Assembly: GCA_014654265.1 (NCBI GenBank)
Contig: JACWDI010000006.1
Location: forward strand, 1 to 44,714
DNA length: 44,714 nucleotides
Direction: 5' to 3'
Source of the DNA: Pelagibacterales bacterium SAG-MED11
Lineage (GTDB): Bacteria > Pseudomonadota > Alphaproteobacteria > Pelagibacterales > Pelagibacteraceae
Shown here: positions 25,306 to 36,127 of the stretch, one piece after another
Layout: every line of letters begins with the position of its first letter
Position numbering within the stretch: position 1 is the first letter of the stretch
Notes under the pieces: generated by a model
Told to the model about the DNA's origin: nothing
Database searches by the model: none
The model's input: only the letters and a program-made list of their open reading frames with translations
Translations under genes and position numbers: made by a program

Positions 25306-26718
25306 ATGAGCAATTTCTTTGATAAATCTGATTTAAATAGAAACGAAGCAGAAACTGTTGTTTCAGATACATTAAAAAAATGTGATGATGGAGAATTATA
25401 TTTAGAAAATTCTAAGTCTGAAAGTATTTTATTGGATGACAATAAGATAAAAAAATCTAGTTATAATTCTGATTTAGGTTTTGGCTTTAGAGCAGTTTCA
25501 GGTGAAATTGTTGCTTATTCACATTCTAACGAAATATCAAAAAATTCGTTAAAACAATCCTCTGAAAATTTAAAATCAACATTAAAATCTGCAAAAGGCA
25601 ATTATGATTATTCTATTCCTAAATCAAACAAAAAATATTATACAAACATTAATCCTATAGAAGAAAAAACACTTAACTCAAAAATAGAGATATTAAATAA
25701 AGTAAACGAGTACCTAAGAAAAAAAGATAATAATGTTCAACAAGTGACAGCAAATTTTAGTGGTGAACAGAAGTCTGTAGAGATAATTAGGTCTGGTGGT
25801 GAAACTCTAACTGATGTGAGACCCTTAGTAAGATTTAATGTTTCAGTAATGCTTGAAAAGAATGGTAGAAAAGAGTCAGGTGTTTATGGAATTGGTGGAA
25901 GACAATCGTATGATGATTATTTGACAAACGATAATTGGAAAAATGTTTGTGATGAAGCTTTTAGAATAGCTTCTGTGAATTTAGACAGCAAACCTGCTCC
26001 AGCAGGAGAAATGAAAGTTGTACTTGGTCCAGGTTGGCCTGCAATATTAATTCATGAAGCAATAGGTCATGGTTTAGAAGGTGATTTCAACAGAAAAAAA
26101 ACTTCTGCATTTCATAATTTGATGGGACAAAAAGTTGCGAGTGAGGGTGTAACCATAATTGACGATGGAACTTTAGACAATAGAAGAGGGAGTCTTACAA
26201 TTGATGATGAAGGCACACCAACAGAAAAAACTGTACTGATAGAAAATGGAATTTTAAAAAACTTTATGCAAGACAGATTAAATGCAAGATTAATGAAGAC
26301 TAGGTCAACAGGTAGTGGTAGACGAGAAAACTATAGACATATCGTATTACCAAGAATGAGAAACACAATGATGCTAAGTGGAAAACAAACTCAAGATGAG
26401 ATGATAAAAACTGTAGATAGAGGCATTTTTGCAGTTAGCTTTGGAGGGGGACAAGTTGATATTACTTCAGGAAAATTTGTTTTTAATTGCACAGAAGCTT
26501 ATGAGATTATTAATGGTAAAATTGGTTCACCTATAAAAGGAGCAACTTTAATAGGTGATGGCCCTTCAATTTTAAAAGAAGTTTCAATGGTTGGTAATGA
26601 TATGATGTTAGATCCAGGAATTGGTACTTGTGGTAAAGCAGGACAAGGAGTTCCTGTGGGAGTAGCCCAGCCTTCAATTTTAATAAATAAAATGACTGTT
26701 GGTGGTACAAATTTATAA
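25306..26718 (+). CDS. tldD: Metalloprotease TldD
   Basis: Catalytic subunit of the TldD/TldE heterodimer, which degrades unfolded peptides and trims peptide natural products. The 470 residues include the zinc motif HEAIGHGLEGDF with His at 250 and 255 (HExxxH type), and conserved C-terminal blocks such as GGGQVDITSGKFVFNC. The start ATG 25306 has no visible Shine-Dalgarno. It abuts tldE, with no space, so the subunits are translated together, as expected for a complex. The upstream 84 bp spacer holds a 12 bp direct repeat. Confidence 0.95.
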   Translation: MSNFFDKSDLNRNEAETVVSDTLKKCDDGELYLENSKSESILLDDNKIKKSSYNSDLGFGFRAVSGEIVAYSHSNEISKNSLKQSSENLKSTLKSAKGNYDYSIPKSNKKYYTNINPIEEKTLNSKIEILNKVNEYLRKKDNNVQQVTANFSGEQKSVEIIRSGGETLTDVRPLVRFNVSVMLEKNGRKESGVYGIGGRQSYDDYLTNDNWKNVCDEAFRIASVNLDSKPAPAGEMKVVLGPGWPAILIHEAIGHGLEGDFNRKKTSAFHNLMGQKVASEGVTIIDDGTLDNRRGSLTIDDEGTPTEKTVLIENGILKNFMQDRLNARLMKTRSTGSGRRENYRHIVLPRMRNTMMLSGKQTQDEMIKTVDRGIFAVSFGGGQVDITSGKFVFNCTEAYEIINGKIGSPIKGATLIGDGPSILKEVSMVGNDMMLDPGIGTCGKAGQGVPVGVAQPSILINKMTVGGTNL

Positions 26719-28035
26719 ATGGTCAAAGATCAGGAATATCTTGAAAAAAAAGCATCATATTGTTTAGATTTAGCAAAAAAATTAGGGGCTACGAGCACAA
26801 GTGTTAATGTAGGTAATTCTATTTCTGAAACAGTAAATTTTAGAAATAAAAAGCTAGATGAGTCAAACAGATCTGATAATCTTGGCATAGATATTACGAC
26901 ATTCATTGGCAAAAAAAAGTCATCAATATCATCATCAAATTTGCAAGAAGATAATTTAAATATTTTAATTGAAAAATGTATCGAAACTACAAAAAATACT
27001 CCAGAGGATGAATTCAACTCACTGCCGGATAAGGATCTATTGGCTCAAGAAGTTAAAGATTTTAATTTATATGATGACACTCATTTAGAGAATGATAGTA
27101 AGGCTGAATATTTAACAAGACTGGAGGCTGCTGCTTCAAGGGATAAAAAAATAGTAAATACAGAATCTAGCTTTGTAGAAAATAAATCAAATTTTATTTT
27201 AGCGAATAGCGATGGTTTTTGTAAAGGTTTTAAATCTTCATCATTTGTGGCTTCTAGTATAGCTGTTGCAAAAGATGAAAAAAGTATGGAGAGAGACTAT
27301 GAATATACACATAAATGTCACTTAAATGATATAAAGAATGCTGAGGAACTAGGAAAAAAAGCTGCAGAACACACTCTTAGAAAACTTAGTCCAAAAAAAA
27401 TAGGCAGTGAAAAGATTACAATTATCTTTGATAAAAGAATTGCCAAAGGAATATTAAGTATTTTTGCAAGTGCTATATCTGCCTCAGCTATTTCGAGAGG
27501 AACTTCATTTTTAAAAGATAAAATTAATCAAAAAATTTTTTCAGATACAGTAAATATTTATGATAAGCCTGATATATTTAAAGGCCAAGGCTCTAGGAGT
27601 TTTGACTCAGAAGGGGTTAAAACAGATACGTTAAAACTAGTTGAACAAGGGGTGTTAAAAAATTATTTAATAGACACATATAATGGTAGAAAGTTAAATC
27701 TTAAATCTAATGGCAGATGTGGAGGAACTAGCAATCTTTATTTTGAAAATGGAAAAATTATCTATAAAGATTTAATAAGCTCTAACTCCAAATGTTTATA
27801 TATAACAGAAACAATAGGTCATGGAAGTAATATTGTAACTGGTGATTATTCTGTAGGTGCTACTGGATTTTTAATTGAAAATGGTGAATTCAAACATCCA
27901 ATAAACGAAATAACGATTGCGGGTAATTTTAAGGATATGTTTCAAAATCTAACTTTAGCAAATGACTTAGAATTTGAATATTCAACTAATTCTCCAACAA
28001 TGATGATTGAGGGAATGGTTGTTGCCGGTAAATGA
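26719..28035 (+). CDS. tldE: TldE/PmbA, non-catalytic partner of TldD
   Basis: A 438-residue paralogue of TldD lacking the HExxxH zinc motif, as in all TldE/PmbA proteins, but keeping the C-terminal fold with ETIGHGSNIVTGDYSVGATGFLIENGE. It forms the cavity wall and admits unfolded peptides to the TldD zinc site. It starts immediately after the tldD stop. Its stop overlaps the next gene's start in an ATGA arrangement, so the FAD oxidoreductase gene is part of the same transcript. Confidence 0.93.
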   Translation: MVKDQEYLEKKASYCLDLAKKLGATSTSVNVGNSISETVNFRNKKLDESNRSDNLGIDITTFIGKKKSSISSSNLQEDNLNILIEKCIETTKNTPEDEFNSLPDKDLLAQEVKDFNLYDDTHLENDSKAEYLTRLEAAASRDKKIVNTESSFVENKSNFILANSDGFCKGFKSSSFVASSIAVAKDEKSMERDYEYTHKCHLNDIKNAEELGKKAAEHTLRKLSPKKIGSEKITIIFDKRIAKGILSIFASAISASAISRGTSFLKDKINQKIFSDTVNIYDKPDIFKGQGSRSFDSEGVKTDTLKLVEQGVLKNYLIDTYNGRKLNLKSNGRCGGTSNLYFENGKIIYKDLISSNSKCLYITETIGHGSNIVTGDYSVGATGFLIENGEFKHPINEITIAGNFKDMFQNLTLANDLEFEYSTNSPTMMIEGMVVAGK

Positions 28036-29000
28036 GTGATTACTGCGTAATTGGATCTGGTATTTCAGGTGCTACTATTGCAAATTTACTTAACAAAAAA
28101 TTTCAAGTCAATTTATATGATAAAGGTAGAGGACCAGGAGGTCGAGCTTCATTTAAAAGAATAAAAGGCCAGATTGGCTTTGATCATGGAACACAATATT
28201 TTTCTCCTAAGACAATAGAATTTAAAAAATTTGCAAATAGATTGATTAAAATAAAAATTTTGAAAAAATGGGATGGTAATCATATTTTCTTAAATTCTAA
28301 AAAAAAAGAAAATAAAAAACACATTAAGATAATTGGGAAAAAAGGCAATAATGACATTTGCAAATTTCTTTTAAAAAAAGTTAAATGTTTTTATCAAAGC
28401 GAAGTCAAAAAAATTTACTACAAAAATAAATTATGGTTTCTATTATTTACCGATGGCAAAATAAGAACTTATAAAGGAGTCATTTTAACTTGCCCTTTTC
28501 CACAACTTAAAAAACTTTCAGAAAAATTTATAAATAACACATTTATAAAAAGAAAATTAAAAATGGATGCAAATATTACAGTTATGATTGCAATTAAAAA
28601 AAATAAAGAATCAGCCAGCAGCTTTGTTTTTGATGACCCAGTCCTAGGTTGGGCAGGTAATGAAAGTACAAAAAAAAGGTTCAAATCAAAACATGATTTA
28701 TGGACACTTCAAAGTACCTTTAAATGGGCAAACAAAAATATAGATAAAAATAAAAAAAATTTAAAAAAAAACTCAAAAATTTTAATTGATAAATTTTTTA
28801 AACTTACAAAAATTAAAAAAACTAAAGTAATTTATAGTATTAATCATGGTTGGAAATATTCATCAAATTCTAAACCATTAAAAATAAGAAGTTATTGGGA
28901 TCCTAAAAAAAAATTAGGAGTCTGTGCTGATTGGTTTATTGGACCTAGATTAGAGTCAGGATGGATAAGTGCACATGACTTATATAAAAAAATTAATTAA
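28032..29000 (+). CDS. FAD-dependent oxidoreductase, renalase-like
   Basis: A 322-residue flavoprotein. Dinucleotide-binding motif VIGSGISGATIANLL near residues 5-19, then YDKGRGPGGRAS and FDHGTQYFS, the pattern of the renalase / NAD(P)-dependent amine oxidase-like family. A C-terminal ADWFIGPRLESGWISAHDL closes the FAD site. Substrate unknown; bacterial renalases oxidise wrongly reduced dihydronicotinamide isomers, but this homologue is too divergent to assign. The protein is very Lys-rich. Translationally coupled to tldE by ATGA. Confidence 0.82.
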   Translation: MSDYCVIGSGISGATIANLLNKKFQVNLYDKGRGPGGRASFKRIKGQIGFDHGTQYFSPKTIEFKKFANRLIKIKILKKWDGNHIFLNSKKKENKKHIKIIGKKGNNDICKFLLKKVKCFYQSEVKKIYYKNKLWFLLFTDGKIRTYKGVILTCPFPQLKKLSEKFINNTFIKRKLKMDANITVMIAIKKNKESASSFVFDDPVLGWAGNESTKKRFKSKHDLWTLQSTFKWANKNIDKNKKNLKKNSKILIDKFFKLTKIKKTKVIYSINHGWKYSSNSKPLKIRSYWDPKKKLGVCADWFIGPRLESGWISAHDLYKKIN

Positions 29001-29004
29001 CCAA

Positions 29005-29685
29005 TTACTCAATTTTTTTTAAACGATACTCCCAATCTCCCATTCTTGAATATGAAACTTTTAAAATTGTAGAGTTTTTTTGATCATACCAAATATTAAA
29101 ATCTAGTCTTTTATCTTTAGGTATACTCATGTCCTTGGACTTTAATGTAAAATGGTCCACTTGATAAATCTTGCCGTAGAGATCAATTTTTTTTTTACCA
29201 ATAAAAGTGACTACCTGTTTTTTTATACTTCCTGAAATTGGACTAATTTGACTATCTGCCTGTAGAATTTTATGGTTCCACCAATTCCCAACTATACTAT
29301 CAATAGATGTTTCACCATTGAATGAAGAGCCTTTTATTTCAAATTTTTTAGTATCGTTGTTAAATAATAGATTCACAAATTTTTCTTTATTATTTTGTAA
29401 AGTTTTAGAATTGTATGAAATTAATTGATCTTTAAGATATTTTTCTTCTCCATAACTTTCCACTTGAAAAATGACTGCACCTAAAAGTTTTACACTGAAT
29501 TTTATTTGATTAGTAACTAAAGTTTGATCACCTTCTCTATTAAAAAAATAATAGTTATATCCAATTAACTCACCATTTCTGAATATTTCCATTTCAAGTT
29601 TGTTATATTTATTGTAATGAGCCATATGCGCTATGGATATAGAGGGGTAAAGTATAAGAAATAAAGTAATTATTAATTTTCTCAT
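29005..29685 (-). CDS. Secreted DUF6134-like protein
   Basis: A 226-residue protein with an N-terminal signal peptide (hydrophobic residues 4-17, cleavage probably after SIA). The rest is beta-rich, with LEMEIFRNGELIGYNYYFF at the start of the mature part and YDQKNSTILKVSYSRMGDWEYRL at the end, a pattern seen in the DUF6134 family of periplasmic beta-barrel-like proteins. I judge the family match by eye. No function is known. It is convergent with the oxidoreductase gene, 4 bp apart, and divergent from the YczE-like gene. Confidence 0.72.
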   Translation of the reverse strand: MRKLIITLFLILYPSISIAHMAHYNKYNKLEMEIFRNGELIGYNYYFFNREGDQTLVTNQIKFSVKLLGAVIFQVESYGEEKYLKDQLISYNSKTLQNNKEKFVNLLFNNDTKKFEIKGSSFNGETSIDSIVGNWWNHKILQADSQISPISGSIKKQVVTFIGKKKIDLYGKIYQVDHFTLKSKDMSIPKDKRLDFNIWYDQKNSTILKVSYSRMGDWEYRLKKIE

Positions 29686-29736
29686 TTGAGAATTACATTA
29701 GTAGACTTTTTCAATAATAGAAATAATTTAATAAAA

Positions 29737-30384
29737 ATGTTTTTAAAAATAAAGAAAATACCAAAGGTACATTGGAGTTCAGAGAAGCCTTACAATTTTA
29801 AGCCAAAATTTTCAACATTCTTTTTTTTATGCTTTGGTCTTACTTTATTTGGTCTAGGTGAGGGACTGTTAATAGTTTCCTTAACAGGAGCTTCTCCCTG
29901 GAGTGTTTTAGCACAAGGCATCTCCTTAAATGTAAATTTAAGTATTGGAACAATAACTCTTTTAGTGAGTATTGCGGTTTTAATTCTATGGATCCCTTTG
30001 GGTCAAAGGCCTGGTATAGGAACTATATTTAATGCTTTGATAATTGCTTTAATGATTGATCTTTGTATTAAGTTTGTACCAACTCCATCTATTTATATTT
30101 ATCAACTAATACTAGCTATCGTTTCAGTAATTTTGGTTGGCGTTGGTGGTGGCATATATTTAGTATCAAATCTTGGGCCAGGTCCAAGAGATGGTTTAAT
30201 GATAGGATTACAAAAAGCTTCAAATTTTCCAATAGCAGCTGTGAGAGCAACCTTAGAAATTTCTGTTGTTGGTATTGGGTGGTATTTGGGTGGTACGGTC
30301 GGAGTTGGAACTTTATTATTTGCTTTTGGAATTGGCCCTTGTGTTGCACTTGGACTTTATTTAGTAGATAGAATATTTAATTAG
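29737..30384 (+). CDS. YczE/YyaS-like membrane protein
   Basis: Start at ATG 29737 (MFLKIKKIP), 215 residues; the open frame extends upstream only to a TTG. About five hydrophobic segments follow a short cytoplasmic head. LTLFGLGEGLLIVSLTGASPWSVLAQG, LGQRPGIGTIFNALI and NLGPGPRDGLMIGLQ are typical of the YczE family (DUF161-related). Function unknown; such proteins are often next to surfactin or transport genes but here there is no such context. Overlaps the convergent typA by 4 bp. Confidence 0.82.
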   Translation: MFLKIKKIPKVHWSSEKPYNFKPKFSTFFFLCFGLTLFGLGEGLLIVSLTGASPWSVLAQGISLNVNLSIGTITLLVSIAVLILWIPLGQRPGIGTIFNALIIALMIDLCIKFVPTPSIYIYQLILAIVSVILVGVGGGIYLVSNLGPGPRDGLMIGLQKASNFPIAAVRATLEISVVGIGWYLGGTVGVGTLLFAFGIGPCVALGLYLVDRIFN

Positions 30385-32207
30385 GCTGCAGAGTTTGATT
30401 TTTCACTTCTTTTTCTTTCATGTGGGTCAAGAATAGCTTTTCTTAATCTGCATGATTCTGGTGTAATCTCTAAAGCCTCATCAGTATTTAACATACTTAA
30501 CTGTTCAGCTATTGACATTTTTCTTACTGGAGTAAGTACAACATTTTCATCTGTACCTTGAGTTCTCATGTTGGTAAGTTTTTTACCTTTCATAACATTA
30601 ATTATCATATCTCCTGGTTTTGGTGATAATCCAACTATCATGCCTGGATAAACTGGATCATTATGTGTTACAAACATTTCACCTCTGGCCTGTAAATTAA
30701 ATATCGCAAAAGCAACTGCTTTTCCTTGTTCCATTGAAATTAAAGCACCGTTTCTTCTTCCTTCCATTTCTCCTTCAAATTTACCGTAATCATGGAAAAT
30801 TCTATTAATAACGCCATTTCCTTTTGTAAGTGTAAGAAATCGACTAGTATAACCCATTAAACCTCTTGTAGGAGCATGGAAAATTAATCGTTTTTTATTT
30901 TTACCTGTATCTTTTAATTCTACTAACTTTCCTTTTCTTCTATTCATAGAATCAATAATTTTTGATGAGTATTCTTCATCAAGGTCCATAGTAATTTCTT
31001 CAATTGGTTCAAGTTTATTCCCATCTTTATCTTTTCTGTATAAAACTTTTGGGGGACTAACTGTCATTTCAAAGCCTTCTCTTCTCATTTGAGTTAGTAA
31101 TATTTCTAACATTAACTCACCTCTACCACTTACTACAAAAGAGTCGTTTCCTTCATTTTCTGAAAAAGTAATTCCAACATTGTTCTGTGCTTCAATGATC
31201 AATCTATCTCTAATTTGAGTACTGGTAAGCTTTTTGCCTTCAGTGCCAGCTAATGGAGATGTATTAACTGTAATAGTAATAGACATAGTTGGAGGATCAA
31301 TAGGAGTAGCAGAAATTGGTTCATTAACCTCTAAATCACAAATCGTATCAGCAACACTAGCTTTTTCTAAACCCGCAACAACCACAATATCTCCTGCTTC
31401 TCCAACTTCTATAGGAACTTTTTTTGTTCCTTCATATCTGAAAATTTTTGTAAGTCTGCCTTCATCAACTTTTTCACCTTTTAGATTAATTGCTTTGATT
31501 GCTTGGTTAGCTTTAGCAGTTCCTTGAGTAATTCTTCCTACCAAACTTCTTCCTAAAAAACTATCTGCATAAAGTAATGTTGATAACATTGCAAATGGCT
31601 TAGATTTATCTAATTCTGCTGGCTTAACATGTTCAATTATCTGATCTAAAAGAGGATTTAAATTTTCTCTTGGACCCTCTACTTCTTTATCAGCCCATCC
31701 AGATCTTCCACTTGCATACAGAACTGGAAAATCTAGTTGTTCTTCATTTGCATCTAAACTTACAAATAAATCAAATGTTTCATCTAATACTTCATTAGCT
31801 CTTTGATCTGCTTTATCAAGTTTGTTGATTACAACAATAGGTTTTAATCCCTGTTTTAAAGCTTTTGATAATACAAATTTTGTTTGAGGCATAACACCTT
31901 CAGCTGAGTCAATTAATAATAAGGCACCATCGGCCATACTTAAAACCCTCTCAACTTCTGCAGCAAAATCTCTATGACCAGGAGTATCAATAATATTTAT
32001 TCTTGAGTTTTTCCAATTTATTGAAGCAGGTTTTGCGAGAATAGTAATTCCCCTTTCTTTTTCAAGTTCTCCAGAGTCCATTAACCTCTCATCAACAACT
32101 TCATTTTCTCTAAATGACCCACTTTGTTTCATGAGATTATCAATTAAAGTTGTTTTGCCGTGGTCAACGTGTGCAATGATAGTGATGTTTCTTATATCGT
32201 TACTCAT
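30381..32207 (-). CDS. typA: Translational GTPase TypA/BipA
   Basis: Ribosome-binding GTPase of the elongation factor family, involved in stress adaptation and large subunit assembly. The 608 residues match the family: G1 AHVDHGKTT at 12-20, switch region RGITI, G3 DTPGH, G4 NKLDK, then the EF-G-like domains and BipA-specific C-terminal part with GLSPKPGDMIINVMKGKKLTNMRTQGTDENV. The ATG at 32207 is 88 bp from a small basic ORF on the same strand. No frameshift or deviation. Confidence 0.97.
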   Translation of the reverse strand: MSNDIRNITIIAHVDHGKTTLIDNLMKQSGSFRENEVVDERLMDSGELEKERGITILAKPASINWKNSRINIIDTPGHRDFAAEVERVLSMADGALLLIDSAEGVMPQTKFVLSKALKQGLKPIVVINKLDKADQRANEVLDETFDLFVSLDANEEQLDFPVLYASGRSGWADKEVEGPRENLNPLLDQIIEHVKPAELDKSKPFAMLSTLLYADSFLGRSLVGRITQGTAKANQAIKAINLKGEKVDEGRLTKIFRYEGTKKVPIEVGEAGDIVVVAGLEKASVADTICDLEVNEPISATPIDPPTMSITITVNTSPLAGTEGKKLTSTQIRDRLIIEAQNNVGITFSENEGNDSFVVSGRGELMLEILLTQMRREGFEMTVSPPKVLYRKDKDGNKLEPIEEITMDLDEEYSSKIIDSMNRRKGKLVELKDTGKNKKRLIFHAPTRGLMGYTSRFLTLTKGNGVINRIFHDYGKFEGEMEGRRNGALISMEQGKAVAFAIFNLQARGEMFVTHNDPVYPGMIVGLSPKPGDMIINVMKGKKLTNMRTQGTDENVVLTPVRKMSIAEQLSMLNTDEALEITPESCRLRKAILDPHERKRSEKSNSAA

Positions 32208-32295
32208 AATTTGTGGCTCTTATACATTAATTTTTTTTTTTAGAAACTTTAAAAAAGCTAGATAAATATTAAAATTTGGAGAAAAATGTGGTTTT

Positions 32296-32412
32296 TTAAT
32301 TTGTTTTTTTTGTTTTTTCTCTTTTTAACTTCCTTTTTTCTTTTAAAGTTAATTTAGGTTTTTTACTCACGCTTGAGTCTTTGAATGATTTACCACTGTA
32401 TCTTTTAGACAT
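32296..32412 (-). CDS. Small basic ORF (38 residues), unknown
   Basis: Reads MSKRYSGKSF, then a Ser/Lys middle, and a Lys/Arg-rich end, with TAA at 32296-32298. Nearly half the residues are Lys or Arg, with a C-terminal charged helix (LTLKEKRKLKREK). There is no Shine-Dalgarno. It fills most of the otherwise empty 238 bp between typA and the FkbM gene, on the typA strand. That position and its unbroken frame suggest it is real, but a chance ORF in A-rich DNA, where Lys codons dominate, is possible. It might be a ribosome- or nucleic-acid-binding microprotein. Confidence 0.5.
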   Translation of the reverse strand: MSKRYSGKSFKDSSVSKKPKLTLKEKRKLKREKTKKTN

Positions 32413-32445
32413 AAATTAGTTATTATTACTATCATAAGTTTTAAA

Positions 32446-33108
32446 ATGAAAAAATACTTAATTAAATCTAAAATATTTTTTAAATTATATTTAATTTATT
32501 TTGCTTTAAAATATAAGTTTTTTACAAACAAGAAATCCTATTCACAGTTTGGTGAAGATATTATTGTTCAAAACTATTTTGGAGATTTCATAGGTACTTA
32601 TGTAGATGTAGGTTGCTTTCATCCAATTAAATATAGCAATACAGCTTTATTACATAAAAAAGGTTGGAAAGGTTTTAATATAGATTTGAATGAAACTAGT
32701 ATAAAATTATTTGATGTTTGTAGAAAAGATGATATTAATTTAGTAGCTTGTCTTTCTGATAAAAATGAAGAAGTCCAAGTTTATATTGACTCTGAATTTA
32801 GTGCATTAAATTCTATGCATCCTGTTAACGCAGAAAGGTTTAATATTAGTCATATAAAAAAAAAAACTATAAAAACTCAAATTTTTTCAGATCTTATAAA
32901 AGACAATTTTGATTTTTTAAATATTGATTGTGAAGGAAATGACCTTCAAATTCTCAAAACTATTGACCTTAAAAGATATACTCCAAAATTAATTAATATT
33001 GAGGTTTCATCAAATGATAAAAAAGATATTTACGATTATTTAAATCTAAATAATTATAAAATTTTAGAAATTAAGTCGATGTCACATATCTTTAAAAAAG
33101 AAAATTAA
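32446..33108 (+). CDS. FkbM family methyltransferase
   Basis: A 220-residue SAM-dependent O-methyltransferase. QFGEDIIVQNYF is followed by the SAM-binding TYVDVGCFHPIKYSNT (about 47-62), and the FkbM-specific block DFLNIDCEGNDLQILKT (about 160-177) is clear. FkbM proteins methylate sugars or other hydroxyls, often on surface glycans. The short N-terminal basic-hydrophobic segment (residues 5-28) could bind the membrane. It is a lone gene with a terminator behind; nothing around it tells the substrate. Confidence 0.86.
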   Translation: MKKYLIKSKIFFKLYLIYFALKYKFFTNKKSYSQFGEDIIVQNYFGDFIGTYVDVGCFHPIKYSNTALLHKKGWKGFNIDLNETSIKLFDVCRKDDINLVACLSDKNEEVQVYIDSEFSALNSMHPVNAERFNISHIKKKTIKTQIFSDLIKDNFDFLNIDCEGNDLQILKTIDLKRYTPKLINIEVSSNDKKDIYDYLNLNNYKILEIKSMSHIFKKEN

Positions 33109-33152
33109 TGAGCCCTAAATCTTTAATCATTTATGATTTTCGTATAAATAAA

Positions 33153-33180
33153 AAAAAGGGCAGTATAAACTGCCCTTTTT
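33153..33180. terminator. Bidirectional terminator between fkbM-like and groEL genes
   Basis: Stem GGGCAGT (33158-33164) with ACTGCCC (33169-33175), loop ATAA, extended by an A-run (33153-33157) paired to a T-run (33176-33180). The symmetry of A- and T-runs gives a proper U-tract on both strands, so it can end the plus-strand methyltransferase transcript and the minus-strand groES-groEL transcript. Confidence 0.9.
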
Positions 33181-33206
33181 GAATTTTTGATTGAGATTGA
33201 TGGGGA

Positions 33207-34889
<1,683 letters not shown>

Positions 34890-34894
34890 TTAAA

Positions 34895-35185
34895 TTATTT
34901 GCTTGAAATACCCATAATGTCTGACTCTTTCATTATGCTGTATTCTTTTCCATCAATTTTGACTTCAGTTCCTGACCATTTGCCAAATAAAACTTTATCA
35001 CCAACTTTAACATCCATTGGAATTTTTTTACCATCTTCAGTTTTTGCACCACCACCAATAGCAACAACTTTTCCTTCTTGGGGTTTTTCCTGTGCAGTAT
35101 CTGGTATGATTATTCCTCCTGCAGTTTTTTCACTGCTGTCTAAAACTTCTATTAAAACTCTATCGTGTAACGGTCTAAATTTCAT
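34895..35185 (-). CDS. groS: Co-chaperonin GroES
   Basis: Heptameric lid of GroEL. The 96 residues begin [14 protein letters not shown] and contain the mobile loop [18 protein letters not shown], which contacts GroEL, then the hairpin [10 protein letters not shown]. Complete and typical. ATG 35185 has a Shine-Dalgarno (AAAGGAG, 6 nt before the ATG). It is the first gene of the groES-groEL operon, behind a heat-shock type promoter. Confidence 0.98.
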   Translation of the reverse strand: MKFRPLHDRVLIEVLDSSEKTAGGIIIPDTAQEKPQEGKVVAIGGGAKTEDGKKIPMDVKVGDKVLFGKWSGTEVKIDGKEYSIMKESDIMGISSK

Positions 35186-35210
35186 AAATTCTCCTTTATA
35201 ATATGGACTT

Positions 35211-35239
35211 CATATAGAGATTGGCATTACTATTTCAAG
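35211..35239 (-). promoter_or_regulatory. Sigma-32 type promoter of groES-groEL
   Basis: Minus-strand CTTGAAA (35239-35233) is followed by TCTATATG (35218-35211), with 17 bases between CTTG and the -10 block. This fits the alphaproteobacterial heat-shock sigma factor pattern CTTG-N17-CYTATNTG at all but one position. No CIRCE inverted repeat is present between it and the start codon, so HrcA control is unlikely. Confidence 0.72.
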
Positions 35240-35308
35240 ATATAGTTCAAAATAAGTTAGTTAAAAAATATAGGAAATTAAGGATTTTATGGTTTATAGA
35301 TTATTTTA

Positions 35309-36127
35309 ATGGCTAAAAATTTAGACAAAGAAGGGTTAAACTCAATCGTTGATAATTATCAGCTATTTTATATTGATTTGTGGGGAGTAGTTCATAATGG
35401 TATTTCCCTTCACAAAGAAGCTGTGAATGTTTTAGGGGAAATTTCAAAAAAAGGAAAAGAATACATTCTACTTACCAATGCACCAAGACCTAACAGTGTA
35501 GTCAAAACTTTTTTGAAAAAAATGGGCATGGAAGAAGAAATTAGAAATCATGTTTTTACTTCTGGAGAAGCATCTTTAAATTATTTAAGAAAAAATTTAA
35601 TAAACAAGTTTTTTTTTCATATTGGTCCACCTAGAGATTTTGATTTATTCCATGATTTTAAAAAAATGAAATCAGATAATATAAAAAATAGTGAATATCT
35701 TTTATGCACAGGTTTATTTGGTGATCATGATAAGGATCTTAAATATTACAATAAATTATTTGAAGATAATTTAAAAAAAAAGATGATCTGTACAAATCCT
35801 GATTTAATTGTAGACAGAGGAAATGTAAGAGAGCTATGTGCCGGATCTGTGGCAATGGTTTTTGAAAAAATGGGTGGTGAGGTTGTATACTTTGGTAAAC
35901 CTTACCCAGAAGTTTATCATCAAGCCACTAATAATAAAAATAAAAAGGTATTATCAATAGGTGATAATTTAAACACTGATATAAAAGGGGCAAATCTTTT
36001 AAATTTTGATTCTCTTTTAATTTCAAATGGCATTCATAAAAATGAAATTAAAGAAAAAGGAATAGATGAAACTTCGAAGTCTTATGAAACTATATGTAAC
36101 TATATTCAATCAGAATTAAGATGGTAA
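35309..36127 (+). CDS. HAD-superfamily class IIA hydrolase (TIGR01459-like)
   Basis: A 272-residue phosphatase-like protein. FYIDLWGVVHNGISL (about residues 22-36) holds the nucleophile Asp with the Trp-Gly-Val replacement of the usual second Asp position that marks this subgroup. LLTNAPRPN follows as motif II, and LSIGDNLNTDIKGANLLNFDSLLI as motif IV. The substrate is unknown. It is the first gene of a packed plus-strand run, with the next gene starting in its last codons. The 123 bp spacer to groES also holds the groES promoter. Confidence 0.87.
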   Translation: MAKNLDKEGLNSIVDNYQLFYIDLWGVVHNGISLHKEAVNVLGEISKKGKEYILLTNAPRPNSVVKTFLKKMGMEEEIRNHVFTSGEASLNYLRKNLINKFFFHIGPPRDFDLFHDFKKMKSDNIKNSEYLLCTGLFGDHDKDLKYYNKLFEDNLKKKMICTNPDLIVDRGNVRELCAGSVAMVFEKMGGEVVYFGKPYPEVYHQATNNKNKKVLSIGDNLNTDIKGANLLNFDSLLISNGIHKNEIKEKGIDETSKSYETICNYIQSELRW

